Positions 8,210 through 16,067 of a DNA stretch of 64,000 bases are shown here, one piece after another. The stretch is from NCBI GenBank assembly GCA_023436065.1, contig JAEZKU010000024.1, positions 186,001-250,000 of the forward strand, given 5' to 3'. Positions within the stretch are counted from its first letter, which is position 1, and the number at the start of each line of letters is the position of its first letter. Source of the stretch: Bacillota bacterium (lineage in GTDB: Bacteria; Bacillota; Clostridia; Lachnospirales; Lachnospiraceae). A program made the position numbers and the translations under genes. Under the pieces are notes generated by a model. It was given only the letters and a program-made list of their open reading frames with translations. It was not told the origin of the DNA and did no database searches.

Positions 8210-8835
8210 CCTTGCATAGCCTCCTTCATGTCAAGTACTGCTTTCCTTATATCCGGTGCCTGATATAACGCTCCTCCGGATATGATAATTTCCGGTTTTT
8301 CTGTTGCGTACTCCCGGATCGTGGCCAGTGTTACACCTCCTGCAACTGCTGCCATGTTATTCGGCACCGCTGTCAGCAGTTCTATTAAATCCTTTAGCGG
8401 TGATCGACCACTCTTTTGCATATCGACACCTGTATGCACACCGATATAATCCACACCAAGCTCTAACAATTCCTTTGATTTTTCTGGGATGTCTGTAACA
8501 CAGATCAAGTCCGCAAGTACCTTGCGCCCAAATGCGTGAGCAGTATCCACAACCTCTTTGATGGTCGAGTGATCAGCCAGAGCCAACACGGTAACAATAT
8601 CAGCGCCATGCTCACAGATATCATGACATTCCAACGCTCCTCCGTCCATAATCTTGCTGTCTGCAAGGACTGTCAGACCGGGATATTTCTCTTTTAAAGC
8701 CTTAACCGGTATCATTCCCTCTTTCATGATTACCGGAGTTCCTACTTCAAAAATATCTATGACATCGTGGATCTGATCCGCAATCTCCATTATTCTTTTC
8801 GTATCTGCAATATCTACTGCAATCTGTAACTTCAT
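8206..8835 (-). CDS. hxlA: 3-hexulose-6-phosphate synthase
   Basis: About 209 residues with an orotidine-decarboxylase-type TIM barrel. It opens MKLQIAVDIADTKRIMEIAD and has the active-site DSKIMDGG near residue 62, the VGVHTGVD-like phosphate loop seen as YIGVHTGVD, and AGGVT/SGGALY near the end. It condenses ribulose 5-phosphate with formaldehyde, or runs in reverse to make pentose phosphate. AAAGGAGA lies 8 bases before the ATG at 8835, which I prefer over an upstream ATG at 8853 that overlaps the pgi stop. It sits between pgi and hxlB in one operon. Confidence 0.92.
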   Translation of the reverse strand: MKLQIAVDIADTKRIMEIADQIHDVIDIFEVGTPVIMKEGMIPVKALKEKYPGLTVLADSKIMDGGALECHDICEHGADIVTVLALADHSTIKEVVDTAHAFGRKVLADLICVTDIPEKSKELLELGVDYIGVHTGVDMQKSGRSPLKDLIELLTAVPNNMAAVAGGVTLATIREYATEKPEIIISGGALYQAPDIRKAVLDMKEAMQG

Positions 8836-8849
8836 CTTCTGTTCTCCTT

Positions 8850-9650
8850 TCATTGATACATCTTCTCGATGGTTTCTACATAGGGACCCGGATACAAAAG
8901 AAAATCATATTTCTCAGGATGTTGAATGAAATTCCTATAGCACGGAACTCCGAATTCAATCCCAAGCTCCTTCTTCTCTACCGGTTCCATTATTTTTGCT
9001 TCCGGAGCCTGCCGATAATTATTGTTTGGAACCACTAAAAAAGACTCGCCTGCTTTCATGACATATACCGATAATCCATGCTTATTCTGAATCGGTTCAT
9101 AATGCAGTGGGCAGGATACCACTGCAAGGTTGCTAAACATGGATACTTCCGCTGTAGGATTGATGGAACAATGCCCATAGAAGGGTGGTATGATCACAGA
9201 CTGTCCGGCCTTCGCATGTATGACTCTGATTTTCTCGATTACAGGCTCCTCCTTCTGATCGAAATTCAGTGCCTTCTGAAGGATAAAGATAATCTCTCCT
9301 TTGATCACCTCATATACTTCTGCATAGGGGTACACATCATTGTCAATATATCCATGGTAGTGTCCTGATGTCTTTTTATACTCTCCACTTACTGTTCCGG
9401 GTTCAATTACTGTAATGTCATAACGGATATCATATTGCTTCAATATCTTCTCATGTTGTGGGAAGAGGATATTACGATAGGCAGAATACATTTTCTCCTC
9501 TTCCTTTATATTGGTACTGTCTTTCAGCAAATCCGTCATTTGCCCTGCTGTTTTTTTTGAACTCCCCTCGCAGGTCAATCCATCTCTAAATTCTATTTCC
9601 TTGGTCACCTCGTTATAAAAGATCGGTAATCCCGAATGAAGCAGTTCCAA
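8850..9650 (-). CDS. Cupin-type glucose-6-phosphate isomerase
   Basis: 266 residues starting at a TTG with AAGGAGGA 8 bases upstream. The core is a cupin barrel with metal-binding GHYHG, then YAEVYEVIKGE, and a later PPFYGHCSIN. This is the archaeal/Firmicute metal-dependent phosphoglucose isomerase, unrelated to the SIS-fold Pgi. It interconverts glucose 6-phosphate and fructose 6-phosphate. Fourteen bases separate it from hxlA, so the operon pgi-hxlA-hxlB links hexose phosphate directly to ribulose 5-phosphate and formaldehyde. The N-terminal 60 residues are family-typical. Cupin identity is firm; the exact substrate is from family and context. Confidence 0.85.
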   Translation of the reverse strand: MELLHSGLPIFYNEVTKEIEFRDGLTCEGSSKKTAGQMTDLLKDSTNIKEEEKMYSAYRNILFPQHEKILKQYDIRYDITVIEPGTVSGEYKKTSGHYHGYIDNDVYPYAEVYEVIKGEIIFILQKALNFDQKEEPVIEKIRVIHAKAGQSVIIPPFYGHCSINPTAEVSMFSNLAVVSCPLHYEPIQNKHGLSVYVMKAGESFLVVPNNNYRQAPEAKIMEPVEKKELGIEFGVPCYRNFIQHPEKYDFLLYPGPYVETIEKMYQ

Positions 9651-9727
9651 ATCAATTCCTCCTTATGCTGCTATGATAGGCTAATTCTACCTGCCCCTCT
9701 GTTACAGGGAAAGTCACAAGCTGTAAC

Positions 9728-9777
9728 AAAAAAGCATCACCAAACGATAAACCCAGTCTATCGTTGGTGATGCTTAA
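9728..9777. terminator. Terminator between the 540-residue gene and pgi
   Basis: GCATCACCAAACGATA pairs with TATCGTTGGTGATGC (one bulged A), with A-rich and T-rich flanks. It ends the 9785-11407 transcript, so pgi needs its own promoter downstream. Confidence 0.8.
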
Positions 9778-9784
9778 AATACTA

Positions 9785-11407
9785 TTATCCCTTACCGGTA
9801 TGACTTTCTGCTAAATCAAAAAGTTCTTTTATTTTCTCTGTCTCCTCATGGTCAATATACCTCCAGGTCATGTTAGGATAAAGCGGACATTTCATAGCTT
9901 GATTGTCGTTGTACTCAAAATTGATAGCCAGGGGTAATCTCTTCCCTGTCTTATCCATCTGCGTACAATATCCGCAACCGTCACAGTTCTTCATTCTAGA
10001 ATATGTCAGTTCTTTCAATTCAGGCTTCATTTCATCAAAGTGGTTGATTAATAATCTAAAGTTAGGGATGCGGAAGGTAAACGCCATTTGGTCTCTTTTC
10101 TTCCAGCTAAAGGAAAACACTGCATTTCCTTTCTGCTTGTCCGGATACTCCTTATCCCAATGGATCCCTGACTCATCAAAGCTCTTTCGATAGCCCTTCT
10201 CTTCGAAAAATTGCTCCAAGTCCCTGATCAGGGTAGGATCATCAACACTATTTCCAAACAAATGCTCTGCACGATACTTCCCAGGGTCATACATGCAATA
10301 GATAAATCGAATAATCTCTCCCTTAGGCGAATTCATCTTCTGATCACAGAGGAGCTTCCAGGCAGGAAAAAGCTCCGGATATTTCTCATGATAGAATATT
10401 GTAGATGTTTTATCACTTTCAGAGGACAGGCCGAATTGCTCCAACTGAAGTAGTCTTTTCTTGACAAACTTCATATGATCCTTACTTACATATAACCTGT
10501 TGTCTTTCACTTCACCACACTCACCAAGCTTACGCAGATAAGTATAAAAATCGAATAGTGACTTCTCTGTTTTTCTCATCTTATCATCTAGTTCCGGTCT
10601 CTGATTATTTAGCATCCAATTTTCATAAAAATCATCCTTTTCTTCTTGAAAATTGATCAAAGAAGGCTTATCAAAGATTGTTCTTATGACGTCCTGTAAG
10701 AAACCGTGCATATGCCTTTGGGATATCTCACTTGCTCTACCATCTTCTATGGGAATACAGCTTGGATATGTACACAGATAGGCATAGCTGCAGCGTTGTG
10801 CAAGGCTGTCAAAGGATTTCATCACCTTACCCAAATCCTTATCCATCTCCATTCCCTTTCCGTCCTCTTTACCCACGATTTTCTTGCAGGGGCAACAGTA
10901 ATCCAGGATAAGGATTTTTTCTCCGATATAGCGTGGAACACCAAACCTGAGAAATGAGTAGTACTGAAGCTCATACCCTCCTGCGGATGGATCGTATTCA
11001 TACCCATATTCTTTCATGGCGTGTAACACATGCTCCATCGCTCCAGCATACAAATCAGCAGCTTCCTCTCGTCCCTGTATCCATCCAACGCTCATCAGGC
11101 ACTCCGGTAAGTCCCTGCTGATATATCCCTCCGGAACAGAGGTGCCCGCTTTCGTCAGGACACCGGCAATATAAACACAGGTATTAGCTGAGAGATCATA
11201 TTCTCCCATCCACCCTACCGTATCCTGCTCAACTGCGTAGCGTTCCTGAAGACTCTGTAGAAATTCCATACTGCCATCCCGCCACATACTACTCCAAAGG
11301 TTTACCGCTTCATTCCTGCCCTCCGGATTTAAACTCATTTTAACCATCTTCCCTATTAAGCGTAAGTCAGGAAATCTTTTTACCTCAAATCGAATCAGTT
11401 TAGACAT
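9785..11407 (-). CDS. GyrI-like effector domain fused to a cysteine-cluster domain
   Basis: 540 residues. The first ~155 resemble the GyrI/AraC effector-binding fold: the FEVKRFPDLRLIGK opening, a GEYD/YIAGV pair and a P-E-G-Y strand. The middle contains DYCCPCKK near 170 and two further Cys (CSYAYLCTYPSC). The C-terminal ~290 residues include long helices and end with CDGCGYCTQMDKTGKR and a later CPLYP, a CxxCxxC plus C set that could bind zinc or an Fe-S cluster. There is no DNA-binding domain. I do not recognise the C-terminal family by name. GAGGAG lies before the ATG. It is a separate transcript upstream of the RuMP operon. Function unknown; a small-molecule sensor or modifying enzyme is plausible. 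Confidence 0.6.
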   Translation of the reverse strand: MSKLIRFEVKRFPDLRLIGKMVKMSLNPEGRNEAVNLWSSMWRDGSMEFLQSLQERYAVEQDTVGWMGEYDLSANTCVYIAGVLTKAGTSVPEGYISRDLPECLMSVGWIQGREEAADLYAGAMEHVLHAMKEYGYEYDPSAGGYELQYYSFLRFGVPRYIGEKILILDYCCPCKKIVGKEDGKGMEMDKDLGKVMKSFDSLAQRCSYAYLCTYPSCIPIEDGRASEISQRHMHGFLQDVIRTIFDKPSLINFQEEKDDFYENWMLNNQRPELDDKMRKTEKSLFDFYTYLRKLGECGEVKDNRLYVSKDHMKFVKKRLLQLEQFGLSSESDKTSTIFYHEKYPELFPAWKLLCDQKMNSPKGEIIRFIYCMYDPGKYRAEHLFGNSVDDPTLIRDLEQFFEEKGYRKSFDESGIHWDKEYPDKQKGNAVFSFSWKKRDQMAFTFRIPNFRLLINHFDEMKPELKELTYSRMKNCDGCGYCTQMDKTGKRLPLAINFEYNDNQAMKCPLYPNMTWRYIDHEETEKIKELFDLAESHTGKG

Positions 11408-11542
11408 GAGATCTTTCTCCTCTCATCTTGCTACTATAGCTTCAACCTATTATTTCGTCTGCATACTACCTGGAATTCTTTTCTTTTACTTTACCACATA
11501 TTGGCAATAAATCAATATACATATGATAGGGTGCACTTATAC

Positions 11543-12364
11543 TTATGATTCGATCACAGCATTATGATAAGCATTTTCTGTTACTTCTCTTGTGTAGCTT
11601 CCTGTTCTTTTAGAACTTGTAAAGTTGATAGCCCTTCTACTACAAAGCTGTACACAGCGTAAGCAGCGCATACAATTATTTGAGTGCTTGATTATAAGGT
11701 TCCCCTCCTGCATGATGAGATTTGAGGTCGGGCAAGCTTTTGCACATTGCCCGCAGTTAATACAATCACTATTTTTCTTAAGATTTCTATAAAACAAATT
11801 TCCGAGAGTCATCTTTGAGAAGGTCTGATGGAGCTTATGAAGAGGATGGTATTGTATTGGAATGTTGGGACGATTACTTGCCTCTATTATATTTGTTACA
11901 AAAGCATCCAGTTGCTGGTGAATCCCTGTCTGAAAAACAGTCTTCCCTCTCACAATAGGATATTTAGGATTCGAATAAAAATATGCACTTGCCCCAGGAG
12001 CTTTAAAATTCTCCTGTACAGCCACATGATAGCCTTTTTCTTGAAGCTTCTCTATCAAATAATAATTACTGTCAAGGGGATCGGTAGTGTATGTAGAAAA
12101 AACAAAGGCATTATGATTAGACTTTGAATTATTCAGTTTATTAACAAATTCCAGGATAATATCAGGTGGCATCAGATCATACACCGGATAACCAATTCCA
12201 AGAATAACATCCTCATTTTCAAAACTAGTGTTATCCTTTAACGCGTCCTCGACCGGAACTATATCTATATGATCAATCCCCTTTTCCTGAAACTTCTGAA
12301 GTAATTTTTCAGACAAAAATTTTGTATTACCTGTTCCACTAAAATATACAATTATCACTTGCAT
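11543..12364 (-). CDS. EFR1-type flavodoxin/ferredoxin fusion protein
   Basis: 273 residues. The N-terminal ~160 form a flavodoxin-like domain with the FMN-phosphate loop SGTGNT at 9-14 and GIGYPVYDLMPP near 57. The C-terminal part is a two-cluster ferredoxin: Cys at 201, 204, 207, 211 (CINCGQC...C) and at 231, 234, 237, 241 (CMRCLRC...C). This EFR1 architecture is common in clostridia and is expected to pass low-potential electrons in the cytoplasm; partners are unknown. The MarR gene lies directly upstream on the same strand, with a strong palindrome between them, so MarR control is likely. Confidence 0.88.
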   Translation of the reverse strand: MQVIIVYFSGTGNTKFLSEKLLQKFQEKGIDHIDIVPVEDALKDNTSFENEDVILGIGYPVYDLMPPDIILEFVNKLNNSKSNHNAFVFSTYTTDPLDSNYYLIEKLQEKGYHVAVQENFKAPGASAYFYSNPKYPIVRGKTVFQTGIHQQLDAFVTNIIEASNRPNIPIQYHPLHKLHQTFSKMTLGNLFYRNLKKNSDCINCGQCAKACPTSNLIMQEGNLIIKHSNNCMRCLRCVQLCSRRAINFTSSKRTGSYTREVTENAYHNAVIES

Positions 12365-12413
12365 TATATTAACCTCCTTAATATTTAATCTGCTTAACTA
12401 TTATGCAAAATAA

Positions 12414-12442
12414 TTACAATAGTGTAATTACCACTATTGTAA
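12414..12442. promoter_or_regulatory. Perfect palindrome between marR and the EFR1 gene
   Basis: TTACAATAGTG (12414-12424) and CACTATTGTAA (12432-12442) are exact inverted repeats with a 7-base spacer. The right arm includes the marR stop codon. It could be a MarR operator or, read on the minus strand, an intercistronic hairpin followed by AATTATTTTGC. Both readings fit. Confidence 0.6.
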
Positions 12443-12889
12443 CTTCTTATCCAGCATTTCTTCCAGTTTACTCAGAAACATACGTATTGTCTCCATTTCA
12501 TGATCTGCTATGGAGGAAAACTCTTTTGCTAACTCTCCAAAAGCCTGTGTTTCATTATGAAAGAAGTTTTCAACTGCATCCTTTCCTTGATCAGTAATTT
12601 TCAATATCACTATTCTCTCGTTTTCTTCACTTCTGAACTTTTGCAACATATTTTTACTGCATAGTTTTTTTACTAATTGCGAAGCGGCACTTTTCGTAAT
12701 GGATAGGGTCAATGCTATATCAGTTACTGTAAGTTCAGAATTTGTATTCATTAAACACAGAACCTGCATTTCAGACGGATACAAATTCACATGATTACTT
12801 AAATCCACCGATTTTCTCTTTATCATAGTGAATTTATTGATTATTCTTATAAATTGATTATATAATTCCTGTTGGTCTCTTATTTTCAT
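12434..12889 (-). CDS. MarR-family transcriptional regulator
   Basis: 151 residues with the MarR winged helix in the middle: ELTVTDIALTLSITKSAASQLVKKL (recognition helix near 65-85), then the wing with RSEENERIVILKITDQG. Helices at both ends suit dimerisation. It is followed 69 bases later by the EFR1 flavodoxin/ferredoxin gene on the same strand, its probable target. No good Shine-Dalgarno is visible before the ATG, so translation may be weak. The ligand is unknown; MarR proteins often sense phenolics or oxidants. Confidence 0.88.
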   Translation of the reverse strand: MKIRDQQELYNQFIRIINKFTMIKRKSVDLSNHVNLYPSEMQVLCLMNTNSELTVTDIALTLSITKSAASQLVKKLCSKNMLQKFRSEENERIVILKITDQGKDAVENFFHNETQAFGELAKEFSSIADHEMETIRMFLSKLEEMLDKKLQ

Positions 12890-12977
12890 AAATATAGCAT
12901 ATAGTAAAGCAGCTTAACTGTCAAGCATCTATCATATTTCAATATGTAGTAGGATGAACTTTCTATTACATAAAAAT

Positions 12978-13005
12978 AAACCCTCGCACTAAGGCATGAG
13001 GGTTT
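12978..13005. terminator. Terminator after the encapsulin gene
   Basis: AAACCCTC and GAGGGTTT form a short stem 17 bases beyond the encapsulin stop codon, in an A/T-rich setting. Confidence 0.65.
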
Positions 13006-13022
13006 ACGAATAAAGCAGAAAA

Positions 13023-13802
13023 CTATTCCTTATATCTAACGACTAATCTATCATCTAATATTTGAAATGTAAAAGATTCTTTAATATAAAAAGTAATCTC
13101 TTTCTTTGTATGCTCCTGATAGCCTAACGAAAAATCTTCGCCTAATATCAAGGCAATATTTTCATTATCGTGAGGTACCAATAATGCACCCTGTAAAATT
13201 TCAGAGGAATATATCTTACCCCCAATCATATCTTCAATTACTGTATGCAAAGGTGTTTGACCGGGCAAAGACATGATTGTTGTATATAGCCCTGTTGATA
13301 CCAAAAGATCCATTTTTCCGTTCATATAAGCTTTCTTTAATTTCAGGATCCCCTCTGCTATACTCCTTCTTATGCCGGTTTCATCTGTTCCAAAGGGGAC
13401 TTCTTCGGAAGAGACCTTTGTCAATCCGTATATACCCAATTCAGGCAGGCCTTCAAAAATAGCTCGTTCTTCAAATAGAGCAACTTTTTTCACGGCATCC
13501 TCCAGATTTGTAAAATCTATATTCTTATCCCCTCGTACAGCATTATCCAATTCCCAACGGTTCAAGCTAAACTCAATTCTTGTCTCCACTAATGGAGTTA
13601 TTGTATAGCCGGCGTAAGCCACATCCTCTTTGTATTGTACCTCCCCTAATCTGCCAAGGTTATAGGCAACATAAGCAGAACCCTTTTCCTCTGTTACATG
13701 GATCGCCTTTCTTGCAGTTAAGGTGGTCAAAAAAACCTCTCTTGCTCTTTCATCAATTTGTTTCCAGATGCTTTGATTAATTGGAGCTAATTCTCTATAC
13801 AT
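13023..13802 (-). CDS. Family 1 encapsulin shell protein
   Basis: 259 residues, the usual size of a T=1 encapsulin with the HK97 capsid fold. Family landmarks are seen in order: PINQSIWKQIDERAREVF at 7-24, LTARKAIHV, ETRIEFSLNRWELDNAVRG near 93, NLEDAVKKVALFEERAIFEG near 120, GGKIYSSEILQGALLVP near 195, LILGEDFSLGY near 220 and ESFTFQIL near the end. Such proteins self-assemble into ~20-25 nm cytoplasmic shells that enclose cargo bearing a C-terminal tag. The encapsulated ferritin gene lies 60 bases upstream on the same strand and carries that tag. AAAGGAT precedes the ATG and a terminator follows. Confidence 0.95.
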   Translation of the reverse strand: MYRELAPINQSIWKQIDERAREVFLTTLTARKAIHVTEEKGSAYVAYNLGRLGEVQYKEDVAYAGYTITPLVETRIEFSLNRWELDNAVRGDKNIDFTNLEDAVKKVALFEERAIFEGLPELGIYGLTKVSSEEVPFGTDETGIRRSIAEGILKLKKAYMNGKMDLLVSTGLYTTIMSLPGQTPLHTVIEDMIGGKIYSSEILQGALLVPHDNENIALILGEDFSLGYQEHTKKEITFYIKESFTFQILDDRLVVRYKE

Positions 13803-13862
13803 AAAACCATCCTTTCTATTCTTTCAAATTTATTATTCTCGACGCCTCTTCTGATAGCTTTC

Positions 13863-14228
13863 TTATTTCAAATTACCGATCTTCAGACCGGTTGATGTTT
13901 TTCCATTCTCAGTCTCATCAGAAGTGTCATTGGTTACCTCGTCTTCAACACTAAGAAGGTTACCTGAAGTAAAAAGATAATTCTTCATTTCCTTATCCCA
14001 TCCCTCCATATTTCTGCGTAACCATTCCAACGTCATGCATGCATGTTCGATTTCTTCATCCCTATTATGTGCAAATACCTCTTGTAGATTTGTATCAGTA
14101 GTAACATCTACACGTTGATGATAATACATAATTGCTTCCAATTCTTCTATCACTGTCTTAAGGGCCCGGGTGATATTTTTCACTTCATCAGATAAGCTTT
14201 CTTCTGTTTCAGTCCAATGACCTGCCAT
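13863..14228 (-). CDS. Encapsulated ferritin-like cargo protein (EncFtn)
   Basis: About 121 residues from the ATG at 14228, chosen because TTAGGAGG lies 7 bases before it (an in-frame upstream start at 14261 has none). Two antiparallel helices carry the ferroxidase pattern: EELEAIMYYHQR (28-39) and HNRDEEIEHACMTLEWLRR (54-72). Glu29, Glu59 and His62 appear to match the iron ligands of the Rhodospirillum rubrum protein. A low-complexity acidic linker (93-110) leads to the C-terminal loading peptide TGLKIGNLK, of the LxIGxLK type. It should oxidise Fe(II) and store iron inside the neighbouring encapsulin shell. Confidence 0.93.
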   Translation of the reverse strand: MAGHWTETEESLSDEVKNITRALKTVIEELEAIMYYHQRVDVTTDTNLQEVFAHNRDEEIEHACMTLEWLRRNMEGWDKEMKNYLFTSGNLLSVEDEVTNDTSDETENGKTSTGLKIGNLK

Positions 14229-14297
14229 AGTATACCTCCTAAAATTGATCAACAAATACATTTCTTAATATAACCTTTTTACTTATTTAGCATTCTA

Positions 14298-14315
14298 TGT
14301 GATTCTATAATCACA
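14298..14315. promoter_or_regulatory. Palindrome upstream of the EncFtn-encapsulin operon
   Basis: TGTGATTCTATAATCACA has 7-base perfect arms around CTAT, about 70 bases before the EncFtn start. The spacing fits neither FNR (TTGAT-N4-ATCAA) nor CRP (TGTGA-N6-TCACA) exactly, and it is not a Fur or PerR consensus. It is probably an operator for an unidentified dimeric regulator. Confidence 0.45.
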
Positions 14316-14318
14316 AAA

Positions 14319-14352
14319 AGCCTCAGTACTGAATAATCACAGTACTGAGGCT
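14319..14352. terminator. Terminator of the LysE-family gene
   Basis: AGCCTCAGTACTG pairs perfectly with CAGTACTGAGGCT around an 8-base loop, just beyond the stop codon of the gene at 14365. A-rich on one side; it may work in both directions. Confidence 0.75.
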
Positions 14353-14364
14353 GAATATGCTATT

Positions 14365-14961
14365 TTATTTTATCATAAGTTGTAAGGCACACTGAATTAA
14401 AAGGATTGACATCACTATATTGAAAACTTTAGTGTGTTTCGTATGCTTAAATATAAATCTCTGTAGTATGGAGCCTGCAACTCCCCACACAATACATCCC
14501 GAGACACCAACAATGGAAATAATTAAGGCGAATAGTAAGAGAAATTGAAAGGAATTATTAGCCGGTATTATATATGCTGTGTAAATCGTGATAGCATAAA
14601 GAATTATTTTTACATTAATAAATTGCATCACGAAGCCTCGTAAAAAGGAGAATTTATTATTTTGTACGGAAGGATCCATTGAACTGTTCCACACATGATA
14701 AACGATCCATAGGATATATGCTGCACCTACATATTTCATAAAATTCATAATACTTGGCATCAGTTGAGAAATCCTAAAGCAAGTAAATGCACATAACAGC
14801 ATGACACAAAAAAATCCGGCTGCAATTCCTATTATTGTGGACATTCCTTTTTTCCAACCATACATACTGATTGTATTGAATGCAAGAATGTTATTGGGAC
14901 CAGGGGTATAAGCGGTGATCATTGCATATGGTAAAAATGAAAATAAAGTAGAGAGTATCAT
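14365..14961 (-). CDS. LysE/RhtB-family amino-acid exporter
   Basis: About 198 residues with six hydrophobic helices. The N-terminal AYTPGPNNILAFNT with the following GWKKG loop is the LysE/RhtB signature. The ATG at 14961 is chosen because AAAGGAAG sits 7 bases upstream; the earlier in-frame ATG at 14979 overlaps that site. Members export amino acids or homoserine-like compounds by proton antiport. The divergent LysR gene with a shared ~110-base promoter region is its probable regulator. A perfect hairpin terminator follows. Confidence 0.88.
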   Translation of the reverse strand: MILSTLFSFLPYAMITAYTPGPNNILAFNTISMYGWKKGMSTIIGIAAGFFCVMLLCAFTCFRISQLMPSIMNFMKYVGAAYILWIVYHVWNSSMDPSVQNNKFSFLRGFVMQFINVKIILYAITIYTAYIIPANNSFQFLLLFALIISIVGVSGCIVWGVAGSILQRFIFKHTKHTKVFNIVMSILLIQCALQLMIK

Positions 14962-14984
14962 ATGTATGCTTCCTTTCAAAATTG

Positions 14985-15013
14985 TTGTAATAGTATTTTA
15001 GCAGTTGTATAAT
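14985..15013 (+). promoter_or_regulatory. Sigma-A promoter for the LysR gene
   Basis: TTGTAA (14985-14990), 17 bases, TATAAT (15008-15013). It points into the LysR gene that begins at 15072 and lies in the DNA shared with the divergent LysE gene. Confidence 0.6.
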
Positions 15014-15071
15014 CATAAGTGAAATTCATTAAAATAATAATATACATAAAATAATTTTATTAGGAGCAAAC

Positions 15072-15965
15072 ATGGAAATCAGGAATTTAATTACTTTCTT
15101 GACAGCTACTGAAATAAATAATTTTACAAAAGTTGCTATGATGTTAGGTTATTCTCAATCAGCTGTTACGATTCAAATACGCCAATTGGAGATGGAATTA
15201 GGTGTCAAGTTATTTGATCGAATAGGAAAAAGAGTAACATTAACAAGTGATGGTGAGAAATTTATTCCATATGCCAAAAAGCTGTTGATCGATTTAGAAG
15301 AAGCGAAGGATGCATTAAAGGAGGATAAATTACAGAGCGGAATAATAAAATTAGGAATTGTTGAATCACTACTTAGTGCAGAATTTCCAAGAATATTGAC
15401 TGAATTTCATAAGGAATACCCAAATATCAGTGTCTCAATTACAACAGGCACAATGGAGTATTTGATCGATTTATTACAACATAATGAGATAGATATGATG
15501 TATGCATTAGACTCACAGCTTTATAGAAAAAACTGGATTAAGGTTGTTAATCAACCGGAAAGGGTTGTATTTATTGCATCAGCCAAACATCCGCTCGTTG
15601 GGAAAAAAAGTGTTACATTTGATGAAATAAATCAATACGAATTAATATTAACAGAAAAGGATGTCAGTTATCGATATCTCCTTGAACAAAAATTACTGGA
15701 AGATGGAAAGACCATCACTCCATTTTTGGAGGTTGGAAATATAGAATTTATTAAAAGAATGCTTCTAAATGAAGTTGGAATATGCTACATGCCACTTTAT
15801 ACGGTAGAAAAAGAATTGTCGGAAAAATTACTGTTTCGAATTCCGTGTGAAAGATATGAAATAAATATCTATAAACAGCTAATATATCGAAAGGACAAAT
15901 GGATTAATCGTCCATTAAATAGATTGATAGAAATCATAGGTGCTATTACCGAAAGCGAAAGGTAA
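15072..15965 (+). CDS. LysR-family transcriptional regulator
   Basis: 297 residues, standard LysR length. The N-terminal winged helix is clear: FLTATEINNFTKVAMMLGYSQ, then SAVTIQIRQLEMELGVKLFDR up to residue 53. A periplasmic-binding-like effector domain covers about 90-290, with EFHKEYPNISVSITTG and EVGICYMPLYTVEK. It is divergent from the LysE-type exporter and probably activates it when a substrate amino acid is present. Regulation of this kind is known for LysG/LysE; the ligand here is not known. A terminator hairpin follows. Confidence 0.92.
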   Translation: MEIRNLITFLTATEINNFTKVAMMLGYSQSAVTIQIRQLEMELGVKLFDRIGKRVTLTSDGEKFIPYAKKLLIDLEEAKDALKEDKLQSGIIKLGIVESLLSAEFPRILTEFHKEYPNISVSITTGTMEYLIDLLQHNEIDMMYALDSQLYRKNWIKVVNQPERVVFIASAKHPLVGKKSVTFDEINQYELILTEKDVSYRYLLEQKLLEDGKTITPFLEVGNIEFIKRMLLNEVGICYMPLYTVEKELSEKLLFRIPCERYEINIYKQLIYRKDKWINRPLNRLIEIIGAITESER

Positions 15966-15971
15966 GACTAA

Positions 15972-16030
15972 ATAGGGACTGTTGCCTGACCTTGGCAATC
16001 TATGAATGTTTTGCAACAGTCCCTATATTT
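15972..16030 (+). terminator. Terminator of the LysR gene
   Basis: ATAGGGACTGTTGC and GCAACAGTCCCTAT are perfect arms, followed by ATTTTA. It stands between convergent LysR and DUF4097 genes. Confidence 0.8.
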
Positions 16031-16067
16031 TACCTTGGGTTGCTTACGCTGTTGAGAATGATGAAGC

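Noticed and set aside
14298..14315. FNR, CRP, Fur or PerR box upstream of the encapsulin operon
   Set aside because: Half-site spacing is wrong for FNR (N4 between GAT and ATC) and for CRP (N6), and the bases do not fit Fur or PerR consensus sequences.
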